A DNA stretch of 64,000 nt, taken from Lentibacillus sp. JNUCC-1. Lineage in GTDB: Bacteria; Bacillota; Bacilli; Bacillales; Amphibacillaceae. Both the position numbers and the translations under genes were made by a program. Each line of letters begins with the position of its first letter. The stretch's first letter is position 1. This document shows positions 8,821-16,993 of the stretch, in pieces. Location: contig NZ_WHOH01000001.1 of assembly GCF_009741735.1 (NCBI RefSeq), positions 1,612,001 to 1,676,000 on the forward strand, read 5' to 3'. The notes beneath the pieces were generated by a model. That model saw only the letters and a list, made by a program, of their open reading frames with translations. It was not told where the DNA came from and ran no database searches.

Positions 8821-10826
8821 CACGCCATCACCTTCTTCAACTTCTCAAGAATACTCTCTTCCAGTTCCTGTATTTCTGCTTTAATTTCACTAGAAGGTCT
8901 CAATTTCGTATATTTATAAAAATACCTGGTAAACGGAATTTCATAACCAATGCGCGTCTTCTCCTCATCAATCCAAGCATCTGTCACATGCGGCAATACT
9001 TCCCGTTCAAAATAGGCCTCGATATCATCACTCAAAGGAATAATTTCTGTATCCCGCAGCTCTGGATCAGGTTCGACATCTTTTTTATTTTTCATGCAGG
9101 CATCTGCTGTTTCGTCCCGCTCAGATAGAGCGGCCCAAATCGCTTTTAATAGCGGTGCTCGAAGCGTGATATCCGTGTCTTTGAAAGCTGCTTTGATCCT
9201 ATCAATAAATGCTTCACGGTTTTTATAAACCGTGTCGCTTTGCATTTCAGTCAGGACTGATTTAATCGTTTCCTGTTGTGCTTGTCCAGCTGCAATTTCT
9301 GCTTCTTTTTTCTCGCCGCTTTTACGGGATTTGGCCAAGTTAGCAAAAGCTCTCTCATCATCAAGTCTAGCGATGCGTTCTTCTGTAATTTGGAAATTCA
9401 ACCGCAACGGGCGTTCAACAGTCACTCGGTAATAGCCAAAGTCCTCATTGTTAAAGATCTTCACATTATCGCTTTCTTTTGTTTGTCCGTACATTTCCAC
9501 GATTGTGTTGATCTGTTCTTCTGATATTTCATTACGCTTGTTTCCAAGGCTCTTGCGCATTTTCTGATACATATCAACCGCATTCACAAGCTGGATCTTT
9601 CCCTTTTGATATGAGGTTTTGTGATTGGTTAAAATCCAAATATAGGTGGAGATGCCTGTGTTATAGAAGAGCTGATCTGGAAGCGCAACAATTCCTTCGA
9701 CCAAGTCATTTTCAAATAAATAGCGGCGAATTTCACTCTCTCCACTGCCGGCATCGCCTGTAAATAATGGTGATCCGTTCATAATAATGGCAATCCGGGA
9801 TCCATTGGGGTTCTGTTCAGTTACTGGTTTCATTTTGGCGACGAGATTCTGCAGGAACAAAAGCTGTCCATCGCCGATTCTTGGCAGGCCAGCCCCAAAA
9901 CGGCCACTGAACCCCAAATCATTATATTCAGCTTCAACTGCATCCTTGGCAGGTTTCCATTCAACCCCGTATGGTGGATTGGTAATCATATAATCAAATT
10001 TTTTATTCTTAAAGTGGTCATTGGAAAGGGTGTTGCCTTTTTTAATATTTCGGGCATCCTGGCCCTTGATCAGCATGTCAGCCTTCGATATTGCATAGGA
10101 CTCCGGATTAATTTCCTGGGCGAAAAACTCCAGGTGCCCCGTTGGATTGTAATCTCTAATATAATCCTGCGCCACAGTCCCCATGCCCCCGGTTCCGGCA
10201 CAGCTGTCATATAACGTACGTGTAACACTAGGCAGAAGAATCTCGTCATCGTTTAAAAACATCAGATGAACCATAAGCTTAATGACTTCTCTTGGTGTGT
10301 AATGATCCCCTGCTTCCGCATGTTCAGAGAAGCGTCGGATGAGTTCCTCAAAGATATAACCCATTTCAATGTTGGTGACTTGATCCGGATGCAGATCAAT
10401 CTCCCCGAACCGCCTGACAACGAGATACAGCAAATTATTGTCATCCATTTTATCGATTTCATTATCAAAATTAAAATGACTCAGAATCTCGCGTGCCTCA
10501 TACGAAAAACCGTTTATGTAATCACGCAGGTTATCCGCAATATTGTCCGGGTCACTCAACAGCTTTGCAAAATCAAATTGACTTGTATTGTTGAACTTTT
10601 GCTTGGCAACGCGGTTTAAGATTTCATCGCGTGTTGTTTCAGGCAAAGATTCGTATTTCTTATTTTCACGCAGCACATCTTCTTTTGTATCCGACAGTAC
10701 TGCATCAAACCGTCTTAATACGGCCATTGGCAAAATAACATCCCCGTAATTTTCCGGGCGATAGGGTCCTCTGAGTAGTTCTGCTATAGACCATATGAAG
10801 CTTACTTTTTCTTGGAAATTTTGCAT
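8820..10826 (-). CDS. hsdM: Type I DNA methyltransferase subunit
   Basis: 668 residues from ATG 10826, just after AAGGAG; a longer frame to 10922 lacks a ribosome site. The N-terminal HsdM helical domain (FIWSIAELLRGPYRPENYGD) is followed by the SAM-binding loop DSCAGTGGMG (~207-216) and the adenine N6-methyltransferase motif NPPYGVEW (~283). The C-terminal ~180 residues form a charged helical tail that contacts HsdS. Order M-S-R with tight spacing indicates one operon. It should methylate adenines at sites chosen by HsdS. Confidence 0.95.
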   Translation of the reverse strand: MQNFQEKVSFIWSIAELLRGPYRPENYGDVILPMAVLRRFDAVLSDTKEDVLRENKKYESLPETTRDEILNRVAKQKFNNTSQFDFAKLLSDPDNIADNLRDYINGFSYEAREILSHFNFDNEIDKMDDNNLLYLVVRRFGEIDLHPDQVTNIEMGYIFEELIRRFSEHAEAGDHYTPREVIKLMVHLMFLNDDEILLPSVTRTLYDSCAGTGGMGTVAQDYIRDYNPTGHLEFFAQEINPESYAISKADMLIKGQDARNIKKGNTLSNDHFKNKKFDYMITNPPYGVEWKPAKDAVEAEYNDLGFSGRFGAGLPRIGDGQLLFLQNLVAKMKPVTEQNPNGSRIAIIMNGSPLFTGDAGSGESEIRRYLFENDLVEGIVALPDQLFYNTGISTYIWILTNHKTSYQKGKIQLVNAVDMYQKMRKSLGNKRNEISEEQINTIVEMYGQTKESDNVKIFNNEDFGYYRVTVERPLRLNFQITEERIARLDDERAFANLAKSRKSGEKKEAEIAAGQAQQETIKSVLTEMQSDTVYKNREAFIDRIKAAFKDTDITLRAPLLKAIWAALSERDETADACMKNKKDVEPDPELRDTEIIPLSDDIEAYFEREVLPHVTDAWIDEEKTRIGYEIPFTRYFYKYTKLRPSSEIKAEIQELEESILEKLKKVMA

Positions 10827-11187
10827 CGTGACGTCTCCTTCAAATTGTGTTTCAGTTCTATTTTTTTGTGATGGGTTGAACTTCTTATAGCGTAGACTTG
10901 TTACAATTACCTGACCACGCAACTTGGATGAAAGCGCTTCATTTAGAGGGTTTTAATACAGTTCTGTTCAACCTAGTTCTATTGTACCAGTAATACGCAT
11001 GGCTTTTCTATACATTGACGTCAATTCCATATAAAGTACAAAAATAATCATGGCTATTGACTATGAATCAAGAACCATGATTTCTTTTAACTTTGAAGTA
11101 AGGCGCCTTTTCCTTCGTCTTTCAGGCTTATCGTATAAACCGGCTGCTTGGCCTACAGTATTTGTTACTCATGCCATCACTCTACAT
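10827..11187. other. Upstream region of hsdM; nothing further recognised
   Basis: About 360 bases hold the start region of the restriction operon and the 3' flank of the ASCH gene. I find no additional gene or hairpin I can support. Confidence 0.4.
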
Positions 11188-11538
11188 TCACTTTCCTTTA
11201 ACCATCTCAACCCCAATCGCCAGCGTCCCCCACTCATGCTCCTGCTCGGACGTATAGATCTCATAAGTCTGTTCCACCATCTCATCAATGGAACAACCAG
11301 TTGCATCCAAATCACTTGCGGGTATGTCTTCGTACATCTCCCGGAATGTCGGGTAGGCAACCAACTCTGTAACTTTGACAGTAAGCTTTTTACTGCTGTT
11401 AGGGATATGGGTGAATGTAATGGTATTACCGACTTTCAGTTGCCTTCTTTTCTCATCGTTTAACCTGACTTCAACTTTCTTCCTGCCTGACTTTATCGAG
11501 TTAAATGGTGTGTCGTATAGACCCATGCGGTGTTCCAT
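11188..11538 (-). CDS. ASCH domain protein
   Basis: 116 residues. The opening GLYDTPFNSIKSGRKKVEVRLN is the characteristic start of ASCH proteins (beta-barrel, PUA-like), with the GNTITFTHIP strand and TYEIYTSEQEHEWGTLAIGV end. Members are thought to bind RNA or modified nucleotides; some cleave RNA or N4-acetylcytidine. It sits alone between the restriction operon and an AbiEi-like gene. The specific role is unknown. Confidence 0.8.
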   Translation of the reverse strand: MEHRMGLYDTPFNSIKSGRKKVEVRLNDEKRRQLKVGNTITFTHIPNSSKKLTVKVTELVAYPTFREMYEDIPASDLDATGCSIDEMVEQTYEIYTSEQEHEWGTLAIGVEMVKGK

Positions 11539-11592
11539 TGGTTTATCCCACCTTGCTTTTCTTTTAAGAATAACCCTGTCTAAGCTATAGCT

Positions 11593-11634
11593 CTACCATT
11601 TGCAGATTTGTTCTTTAGTTTTCTGCAGATCCAT
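11593..11634 (-). pseudogene. 13-codon remnant, possible start of lost AbiEii-type toxin
   Basis: An ATG overlaps the stop of the AbiEi-like gene as TAATG, as AbiEii toxin genes usually do, but the frame stops after 13 codons (MDLQKTKEQICKW). No nucleotidyltransferase coding sequence follows. It may be the first codons of a deleted toxin gene; the identity rests on position only. Confidence 0.35.
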
Positions 11635-12260
11635 TATAAAACTCCACCCATTTCTATTAAATTTTCCAACGTTTTTCTAGGATACTTCTTGATAAATATA
11701 TTCAACTCACTGCTAGTACAATCATTATCATTTAAGTATATTTTAATAGCACCAACGGCATTCTCCAGCGGAACCTCACTCACCCGATCGAATTCATTAA
11801 GCAAATCCAGCACTTGCAGAAGTTTGTAGTTCCGGGCATCAATTCTCACTCTTGGTTTCTTGAGTTTCACAATCTTTTTGCCAAACTTCACTTCATGCTC
11901 AGGCCTGCCTACTTCATTCGTTACGATTGTAGATACGCTGGCGGTTTGGGTTGTTAGGCCAAGCTTGTTCGCAAAGTTTATACCGGTTGTATATCCAATA
12001 ACTTTATTATTAGACGTTCTCATATACCTTCTTGTAATTACTTTATCCAAATTAATACGCGGGTTCCGCAGAACACTGTTTTCTCTCGGAACATAATAAA
12101 TGCCATTTTTAACCTTAATTAATGAACCTCCATCAGATAGCCTTTTGAGATTTTGACGCAAGGCTTCGTCTGACATTTCTATACGTTTTTTTAAGTCCCT
12201 CGTGAATACAGGCTCGTCATATCCATAATTTTTTATAATGGTCTCGTATACCTTGTTCAC
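11634..12260 (-). CDS. AbiEi-type (DUF6088) antitoxin/transcriptional regulator
   Basis: 208 residues from a GTG at 12260. The N-terminal ~60 residues form a winged helix (FTRDLKKRIEMSDEALRQNLKRLSDGGSLIKVKNGIYYVP) as in the antitoxins of type IV AbiE systems, followed by a DUF6088-type region (GYTTGINFANKLGLTTQTA; RIDARNYKLLQVLDLLNEF). AbiEi represses its own promoter and counters the AbiEii nucleotidyltransferase. The toxin gene is missing: only a 13-codon stub follows. It is therefore an orphan antitoxin in a defence neighbourhood. Confidence 0.75.
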   Translation of the reverse strand: MNKVYETIIKNYGYDEPVFTRDLKKRIEMSDEALRQNLKRLSDGGSLIKVKNGIYYVPRENSVLRNPRINLDKVITRRYMRTSNNKVIGYTTGINFANKLGLTTQTASVSTIVTNEVGRPEHEVKFGKKIVKLKKPRVRIDARNYKLLQVLDLLNEFDRVSEVPLENAVGAIKIYLNDNDCTSSELNIFIKKYPRKTLENLIEMGGVL

Positions 12261-12425
12261 CTAACATCTCTCCCCTCCTTATTATACCCCAAAACGGAAA
12301 TATGTAACGATATATATCAATTCAATTTCCCAAACGTGACATTTTGCGTGAAAAATGCTACTTCTAAAGTCTAAAAGCTTTAGCAAAATAATGGATCAAA
12401 TCTATAAACTGCCTTATTCATGCGT

Positions 12426-12548
12426 TTAAATCCCCTGCAAAGAGACACGAATGTCATCAAATGATTTCTGCATGGGTGCAATGCGTTCATTTTTTACATC
12501 GTCTTCTGCATCTGCAAGTGTTCTGTGTAATTCCATCTCTGACTTCAT
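12426..12548 (-). pseudogene. C-terminal remnant of a Phd/YefM-like antitoxin
   Basis: A 40-residue frame (MKSEMELHRTLADAEDDVKN..., ending VSLQGI) resembles the C-terminal tail of Phd/YefM/StbD antitoxins, where a 'xEDDVKxxRIxPM' pattern wraps the toxin. The usual DNA-binding N-terminus is absent and no toxin follows. I read it as a fragment; the family call is tentative. Confidence 0.35.
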
Positions 12549-12646
12549 ATGGCAGCGATCTCCCCTTTCACAGTGGTTATAAATGCCTTTCCAAACTCCT
12601 TTCTAGGAAAATGGTGTCAACCGTGAACAGCTCTCCTTGCGTCACC

Positions 12647-13561
12647 CTACTTCTTCCGATAAGTAATCCAAGTTGGACAAGGCGCAAAGGGAAATGTTTT
12701 TAATACTTCCATGGCGTAATCATCGGTTGTATCAAACTCACCTGCAATAGCTTCCACATTTTGATGAACGGAGTATTCGATATGCTCTAACACCAGCTGT
12801 GGAATCAATTCTTTAAATGAATTATTCGAACAACCGCACCATCCTAATTCATATGTATGTTTAGTATCCGATTCATGAAGAAATGAATAGGCTAATATCT
12901 CTGTGCCACTTGAGTCTACAAAAGCGTAACTCCCATCCATGATCGTGTCATTCGCTAAAATCAACGCTTTCCATTCATCAAGTTCCACATCTGCTGCTGG
13001 ATTCATTTTATGTGTTTCTTCATAGTTTTTTCTAACCAGAAGCGTTAGTTTTTGCATCAGTTCATTGTTTGAGGAGATTTCTGCTAAAGTTTTGACTGTA
13101 TGATTATTTTTATCACTAAAGGGGATTTCCCCTTTGATATCAGATACCTTAAGTGTTGGCATATACGTTCTTCTGATTTCCTTAAACCCATTTCTCTCAT
13201 AAAGATTCCGTTCGTTAATAGCAGTTTCCCAAATTGAAGTTTGCAAGGGCCGGTCAATAACTCCTAAGCTTTCAACCTTGGTGAGCAATCTTTCTTCCAG
13301 ACCATACATTTGATAAAACGGATTGCTCAAAATTCGAAAGTACGTACAATAGGGGTGAAATCCACTTATCCAGCCAAATATCACGCCTGCTAATTTATCG
13401 CCAACAAGTGCTGAATATGCAAATTTGTACTTGAAACCCCTTACAATATTTAATAAGCTTTCATCTTCAAAAGAAAAATCTAATAGCTCTTTTAATTGGA
13501 CCTCATCTGTTTCATCGTATTCCCTTATAACAATTTCATCAATAATGTTATCTTTTATCAT
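12647..13561 (-). CDS. GNAT-family N-acetyltransferase (tandem-fold)
   Basis: 304 residues from ATG 13561 after AAAGGAG; the ATG at 13579 lacks a site. The N-terminal half carries a GNAT layout (IVIREYDETDEVQLKELLDF; YSALVGDKLAGVIFGW; NERNLYERNGFKEIRRTYMP). The second half (LVRKNYEETHKMNP; YAFVDSSGTEILAYSFLHE) looks like a second, degenerate GNAT fold. The substrate is unknown. Confidence 0.8.
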   Translation of the reverse strand: MIKDNIIDEIVIREYDETDEVQLKELLDFSFEDESLLNIVRGFKYKFAYSALVGDKLAGVIFGWISGFHPYCTYFRILSNPFYQMYGLEERLLTKVESLGVIDRPLQTSIWETAINERNLYERNGFKEIRRTYMPTLKVSDIKGEIPFSDKNNHTVKTLAEISSNNELMQKLTLLVRKNYEETHKMNPAADVELDEWKALILANDTIMDGSYAFVDSSGTEILAYSFLHESDTKHTYELGWCGCSNNSFKELIPQLVLEHIEYSVHQNVEAIAGEFDTTDDYAMEVLKTFPFAPCPTWITYRKK

Positions 13562-13714
13562 GTCTGACTCCTTTAACACTTCTGCTAAAGTGTCTCAAAT
13601 TCATCTTTATTATAACACACCAAAAAGACGCCCATGCTACGACCAATTCTGCATAAATTAAAATCAACTCTGCATAATAACACAATAAGTTATTTTAACA
13701 AAGGAGGGGTTTAC

Positions 13715-14734
13715 GTGGAGCAAGGAAAACAAATAAGACTCACAGCCTCTGAAATGGGTGAACTTTGGGGGCAATACATGAATGATTCTGCAAGTATCTG
13801 TATGTTGACCTATTTCTTGGAAAAGGCTGAGGACACCGAAATAAAGCCTGTCATAGCACATGCGCTGGAATTATCCCAGGCCCACGTTCAGAAGATCGCA
13901 GAAATACTTACTGAGGAAAAGAATGTCATCCCTTATGGTTTTAAGTTAGATGAGGATGTTGATTTAACTGCACCCAGACTCTATCCGGACAGTTATGCGT
14001 TAAATTTCATAAATCAGATGGCTCAAATTGGGCTTACCTCATATGCAACGAGTCTAAGTCTAACATCAAGGTCAGATCTCACTGGCTATTTTAAAGAATG
14101 TGTTCGAGAAACAATGGAACTCTATGAGATGTCAAAGGACTTGCTATTACAAAAAGGACTATACCAGCGGCCACCAAATATATCCGATTTAGAGCAAATT
14201 GAATATGTGAAGAAGCAAGGGTTTGTTTGGGATATTTTTGGTGAAAAAAGACCCTTATCAGCAATTGAAATTGCAAACCTGGATGCGAACATTAAAAGGA
14301 ATGCATTAGGGATTGCTACCTTAATAGGATTCAGCCAAGTAGCTAAGTCAAAAGATGTTACACAATTTATGATGCGAGGCATTGAAATTGCAAAGCAGCA
14401 TATCCAATCTTTTGGAAAAAAGTTAGGAGCAGAAAATCTCCCAGTACCAATGATAAGAGCAGATGTAACAGAAAGCACTGCGCACACATTTTCGGACAAA
14501 CTCATGATGTTCTACACGACCACCTTGATAGGTTTGAGTATTGGCTATTATGGTACAGCTATTGCACAAAGTCCTAGAATCGATCTAGGTGTAATGTATA
14601 ATAAACTGATACTGGGCATACAGAAATACTTAGAGGACGGGGGCAATATCATGATTAAAAACAAATGGTTAGAAGAGCCCCCATTGGCCTCAAACCGCAA
14701 AGACCTCGCACAAGGTAATTTAAGCAGGTGCTAA
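13715..14734 (+). CDS. DUF3231 family protein
   Basis: 339 residues from GTG 13715, 5 bases after AAAGGAGGGG; the upstream frame to 13634 is out of register with any ribosome site. The protein has two similar helical halves (LTASEMGELWGQYMNDSASICMLTYFLEKAED; LNRRDLAQ-like end), the hallmark of DUF3231: duplicated four-helix bundles of ferritin-like or DinB-like appearance, common in Bacillaceae and often linked to spores. The function is not established. It is monocistronic; repeats R1 and R2 follow. Confidence 0.8.
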   Translation: MEQGKQIRLTASEMGELWGQYMNDSASICMLTYFLEKAEDTEIKPVIAHALELSQAHVQKIAEILTEEKNVIPYGFKLDEDVDLTAPRLYPDSYALNFINQMAQIGLTSYATSLSLTSRSDLTGYFKECVRETMELYEMSKDLLLQKGLYQRPPNISDLEQIEYVKKQGFVWDIFGEKRPLSAIEIANLDANIKRNALGIATLIGFSQVAKSKDVTQFMMRGIEIAKQHIQSFGKKLGAENLPVPMIRADVTESTAHTFSDKLMMFYTTTLIGLSIGYYGTAIAQSPRIDLGVMYNKLILGIQKYLEDGGNIMIKNKWLEEPPLASNRKDLAQGNLSRC

Positions 14735-14737
14735 TAG

Positions 14738-14775
14738 GGTGCCTGTCACTTCCCGGTTTTTGTCAGTTTTTGTCG
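14738..14775 (+). repeat. Dispersed repeat R1, copy 3 (long form)
   Basis: GGTGCCTGTCACTTCCCGG followed by TTTTTGTCAGTTTTTGTCG. This form contains an extra internal TCAGTTTTTG compared with copies at 766 and 2078. It lies just after the DUF3231 stop and next to an R2 copy. Confidence 0.85.
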
Positions 14776-14784
14776 AGAAAAAAA

Positions 14785-14834
14785 GTGACAGTCCCCCACC
14801 GCTTTAAAGCTTTAGCGAACTGGGGGACTGACAC
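14785..14834. repeat. Dispersed palindromic repeat R2, copy 1
   Basis: GTGACAGTCCCCC ... AAAGCTTTAGCGAACT ... GGGGGACTGACAC: arms of about 12 bases around a conserved AAAGCTTTAGCG centre. Could act as a stem-loop in RNA downstream of DUF3231. Confidence 0.85.
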
Positions 14835-14879
14835 CTATTCACTTCCTTTCAATATGTACTTCCAGTCCGTCTTACGCAG

Positions 14880-15190
14880 TAACGTGACTGTTTGCAATAC
14901 ACATGTTTAGAGAATGTAAAGCCATAGGTCGTTCCCCTTCCGTACTATGAGAACGTCTGACTACTCTATCCACAATATTCACTTCGGATGTCAGATAGAG
15001 TTCTCACAGGGTTATCGCACCGCCCTTCAAGTACATCCCCAACACCATCACGAGGCAGCCCCCCTTGCCAGCTTATACTTTTGACTATAGGTCTTATCAT
15101 TGAGTTTTCCCAGATTTTTCGCACAGTCACCAATCTGCTCCGCCGCCTGTGTGTTTCACGGTTTCCCATTTAGATCTGTACAGCTCACAC
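14880..15190 (-). mobile_element. Probable 5' fragment of a group II intron
   Basis: On the minus strand the segment begins GTGTGAGCTGTACAG at 15190 (GUGYG is the group II 5' consensus) and continues with GC-rich, structured, non-coding sequence and short complementary pieces, ending at about 14880. No reverse-transcriptase frame remains. I read it as a truncated intron RNA, distinct in sequence from the intact intron at 61-63.5 kb. Identity is tentative. Confidence 0.4.
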
Positions 15191-15440
15191 CGCTATACTC
15201 TGTAACGTGTACAATCTCACGTAATTGAGAAACGATTCACACTGTCGTATGAATCGGTGCGATTGCCTGTTGCACAAAAAACAGTACTTTTTTGTGCAGT
15301 CTAAAACCTTTTAATAATTTTACAACTTTAAATACAATTAGGTATTGAATATTTATAACTTGTTTAAATATATAAATAGCCGTTTACTTTTTTAATTTTT
15401 TTTGTTAACATTTTATTCAAATATTTAAAGGAGGAATTAA
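15191..15440. other. AT-rich upstream region of secreted protein gene
   Basis: No gene. Contains an inverted repeat around GAATCG...CGATTC (15229-15260) and a very AT-rich stretch running to the AAAGGAGG ribosome site at 15428, probably the promoter of the next gene. Confidence 0.4.
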
Positions 15441-16283
15441 ATGAAAGCGGTAACTAAAGTAGTTGCATTGTTAGTTACACTTATTGTTATAGGTGGCGGC
15501 AACAACTATATACATGCTGACAGCATGAATGTAAAAGAAGTAGGAAACGATCAAAATGAGTTTGTGAATCAATTAGCGATAGAAAAGCCTAAGAGTATTG
15601 AGAAGTCCTATAAAGACGCTGTAAGTAACACATCTGATGTCCCCCTTGAAGAATTAGATTTATATACAACACCATCTCAGCTTAAAAGTAATACTCAAGA
15701 ACATATTTTTGTAAAAGAACATAAAACCGCACAAAAACTACACGAAAATATCCATACAGGAGAAGAGCTGATTGCTTTAACTATATTCCATGATATTTAT
15801 GCAGAGGATTCCAAAGGAAATCAGTTGTTTTCAGTGGGAGATAAAGGTGAAAATGAATGGGACAAATCTTCATCAGTACAAGCATACACCAGAATTTACT
15901 TTTTAAGAAAGACAATGGATAATATCCCCTATGCAAAGCTTACAAAAGTAACGGGAGGATGGAATATAGTAGATAATCGTGTTTACATTTCTAATAGAAA
16001 AGTTAGCTATGGGACTATTGGGTTCCCTGCAGGTTCCAATCAAATAAGAGACCGATATCCTACAGGGAATTCTTACACATATTATGCTCCCAGTAGCTGG
16101 GATTATGTAAATACAAATGCGCTTTACCAATTAGGCATGGCATCTAATGTAACAGTTAAATTAGTTGGAAATCCTTCAAACTCTTGGGGGTTTATGCACC
16201 TAATTATCTGGGAAACTAACAAAGTTCATAGTAACAAGAGTGAGCAATTAACATTTGCTATAAAAACTCATAGGGGAAGGTGA
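15441..16283 (+). CDS. Secreted protein of unknown function
   Basis: 280 residues, ATG at 15441 after AAAGGAGG. A signal peptide covers about residues 1-26 (positively charged start, VVALLVTLIVIGGG core, cleavage near YIHADS). The mature part is polar, with a Tyr/Ser/Gly-rich C-terminal half (GNSYTYYAPSSWDYVNTNALYQLG) that suggests an extracellular beta-rich domain. No catalytic motif is recognised. The base composition is clearly more AT-rich than the neighbouring genes, suggesting recent acquisition. It is followed after 4 bases by a lipoprotein gene, so the pair is probably cotranscribed. Confidence 0.7.
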   Translation: MKAVTKVVALLVTLIVIGGGNNYIHADSMNVKEVGNDQNEFVNQLAIEKPKSIEKSYKDAVSNTSDVPLEELDLYTTPSQLKSNTQEHIFVKEHKTAQKLHENIHTGEELIALTIFHDIYAEDSKGNQLFSVGDKGENEWDKSSSVQAYTRIYFLRKTMDNIPYAKLTKVTGGWNIVDNRVYISNRKVSYGTIGFPAGSNQIRDRYPTGNSYTYYAPSSWDYVNTNALYQLGMASNVTVKLVGNPSNSWGFMHLIIWETNKVHSNKSEQLTFAIKTHRGR

Positions 16284-16287
16284 GTGC

Positions 16288-16667
16288 TTGAAAAAGTTTT
16301 TTATGTCCCTCCTTTTTTTCACTTTATTTATCTCTGGATGTAATGAAGGTAATGAAAATAATGTTAAATTTAATGGAGAGAGTGAAAATTGGGAAGGAAG
16401 TTATAGCGCGAATATTAGTGGCTCGTCAGAGAATGGAGAGTATATATTTAGATACAAAAACGCAAGAGAAGAGACCATAATTAAAAATCTAAAAATTGTT
16501 ATAAATGATGGTGAAATAACGCTCAATGAAAGTGAATATAAGGGGGGAGTGTTAATATACCTTCATCTTGTTCGGGGTGCTTAGTGACAGATGAAAACAA
16601 ACCTGTTCAAGTAATGATAGAATGGGGGAAGGAAAAAAAAGAAGTCTTTAAGATGAACCCAACATAA
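16288..16667 (+). pseudogene. Small lipoprotein gene, frameshifted at a G run
   Basis: TTG start at 16288. The N-terminus has a lipobox (FFTLFISGC), so Cys18 would be lipidated. The frame as written stops at 16584 after 98 residues. Adding one G in the G6 run at 16542-16547 continues it as SVNIPSSCSGCLVTDENKPV...VMIEWGKEKKEVFKM to a TAA at 16665, giving a compact beta-sandwich-like lipoprotein of about 125 residues. The restored part contains a CSGC pair. Either a recent inactivation or a base-calling error. Confidence 0.7.
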
Positions 16668-16678
16668 ATTCCCCTAAT

Positions 16679-16707
16679 AAAGCATCGCCAACTGGCGATG
16701 CTTTTTT
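16679..16707 (+). terminator. Terminator after lipoprotein gene
   Basis: AAAGCATCGCCA / TGGCGATGCTTTTTT, a tight perfect stem with a T run, 12 bases after the restored stop. Confidence 0.85.
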
Positions 16708-16710
16708 CTA

Positions 16711-16928
16711 GCACACTGTAACAACTTTATTAAATAAATGAAATGTTTCTTTTGGCTTGCTGCCGCTAGTTGTTTTTGTATTTCCTGGACTCGATTCATT
16801 GCGTCCATAAGTTTAGCTTCACATTCTGCTTGTCGGGTGATCCAGGGCTTCCATTTTTTCAAGCATCTTTTGGTTAAACTCCATTTGATTATTCATGAAC
16901 TGCTCCATCTGCTTTTGTGGTTCTTGTA
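16711..16928 (-). pseudogene. Remnant of a coiled-coil DUF3967-like phage/plasmid protein
   Basis: Two frames together read MEQFMNNQMEFNQKMLEKME then, after a shift, RQAECEAKLMDAMNRVQEIQ and KQLAAASQKK. The heptad-like helix with a closing QxAAA-x-KK stretch resembles the C-terminal region of DUF3967/MerR-type phage proteins. The DNA-binding N-terminus is absent. Identification is tentative. Confidence 0.3.
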
Positions 16929-16941
16929 GCGCCGAAAAAAA

Positions 16942-16984
16942 AGCGCCAGTCCCCCAAAGCTTTAGCGAACTGGGGAACTGACAC
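16942..16984. repeat. Dispersed palindromic repeat R2, copy 2
   Basis: GCGCCAGTCCCCC-AAAGCTTTAGCGAACT-GGGGAACTGACAC. Lies 10 bases beyond the amidohydrolase stop (minus strand). Confidence 0.85.
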
Positions 16985-16993
16985 CTATTTAAT

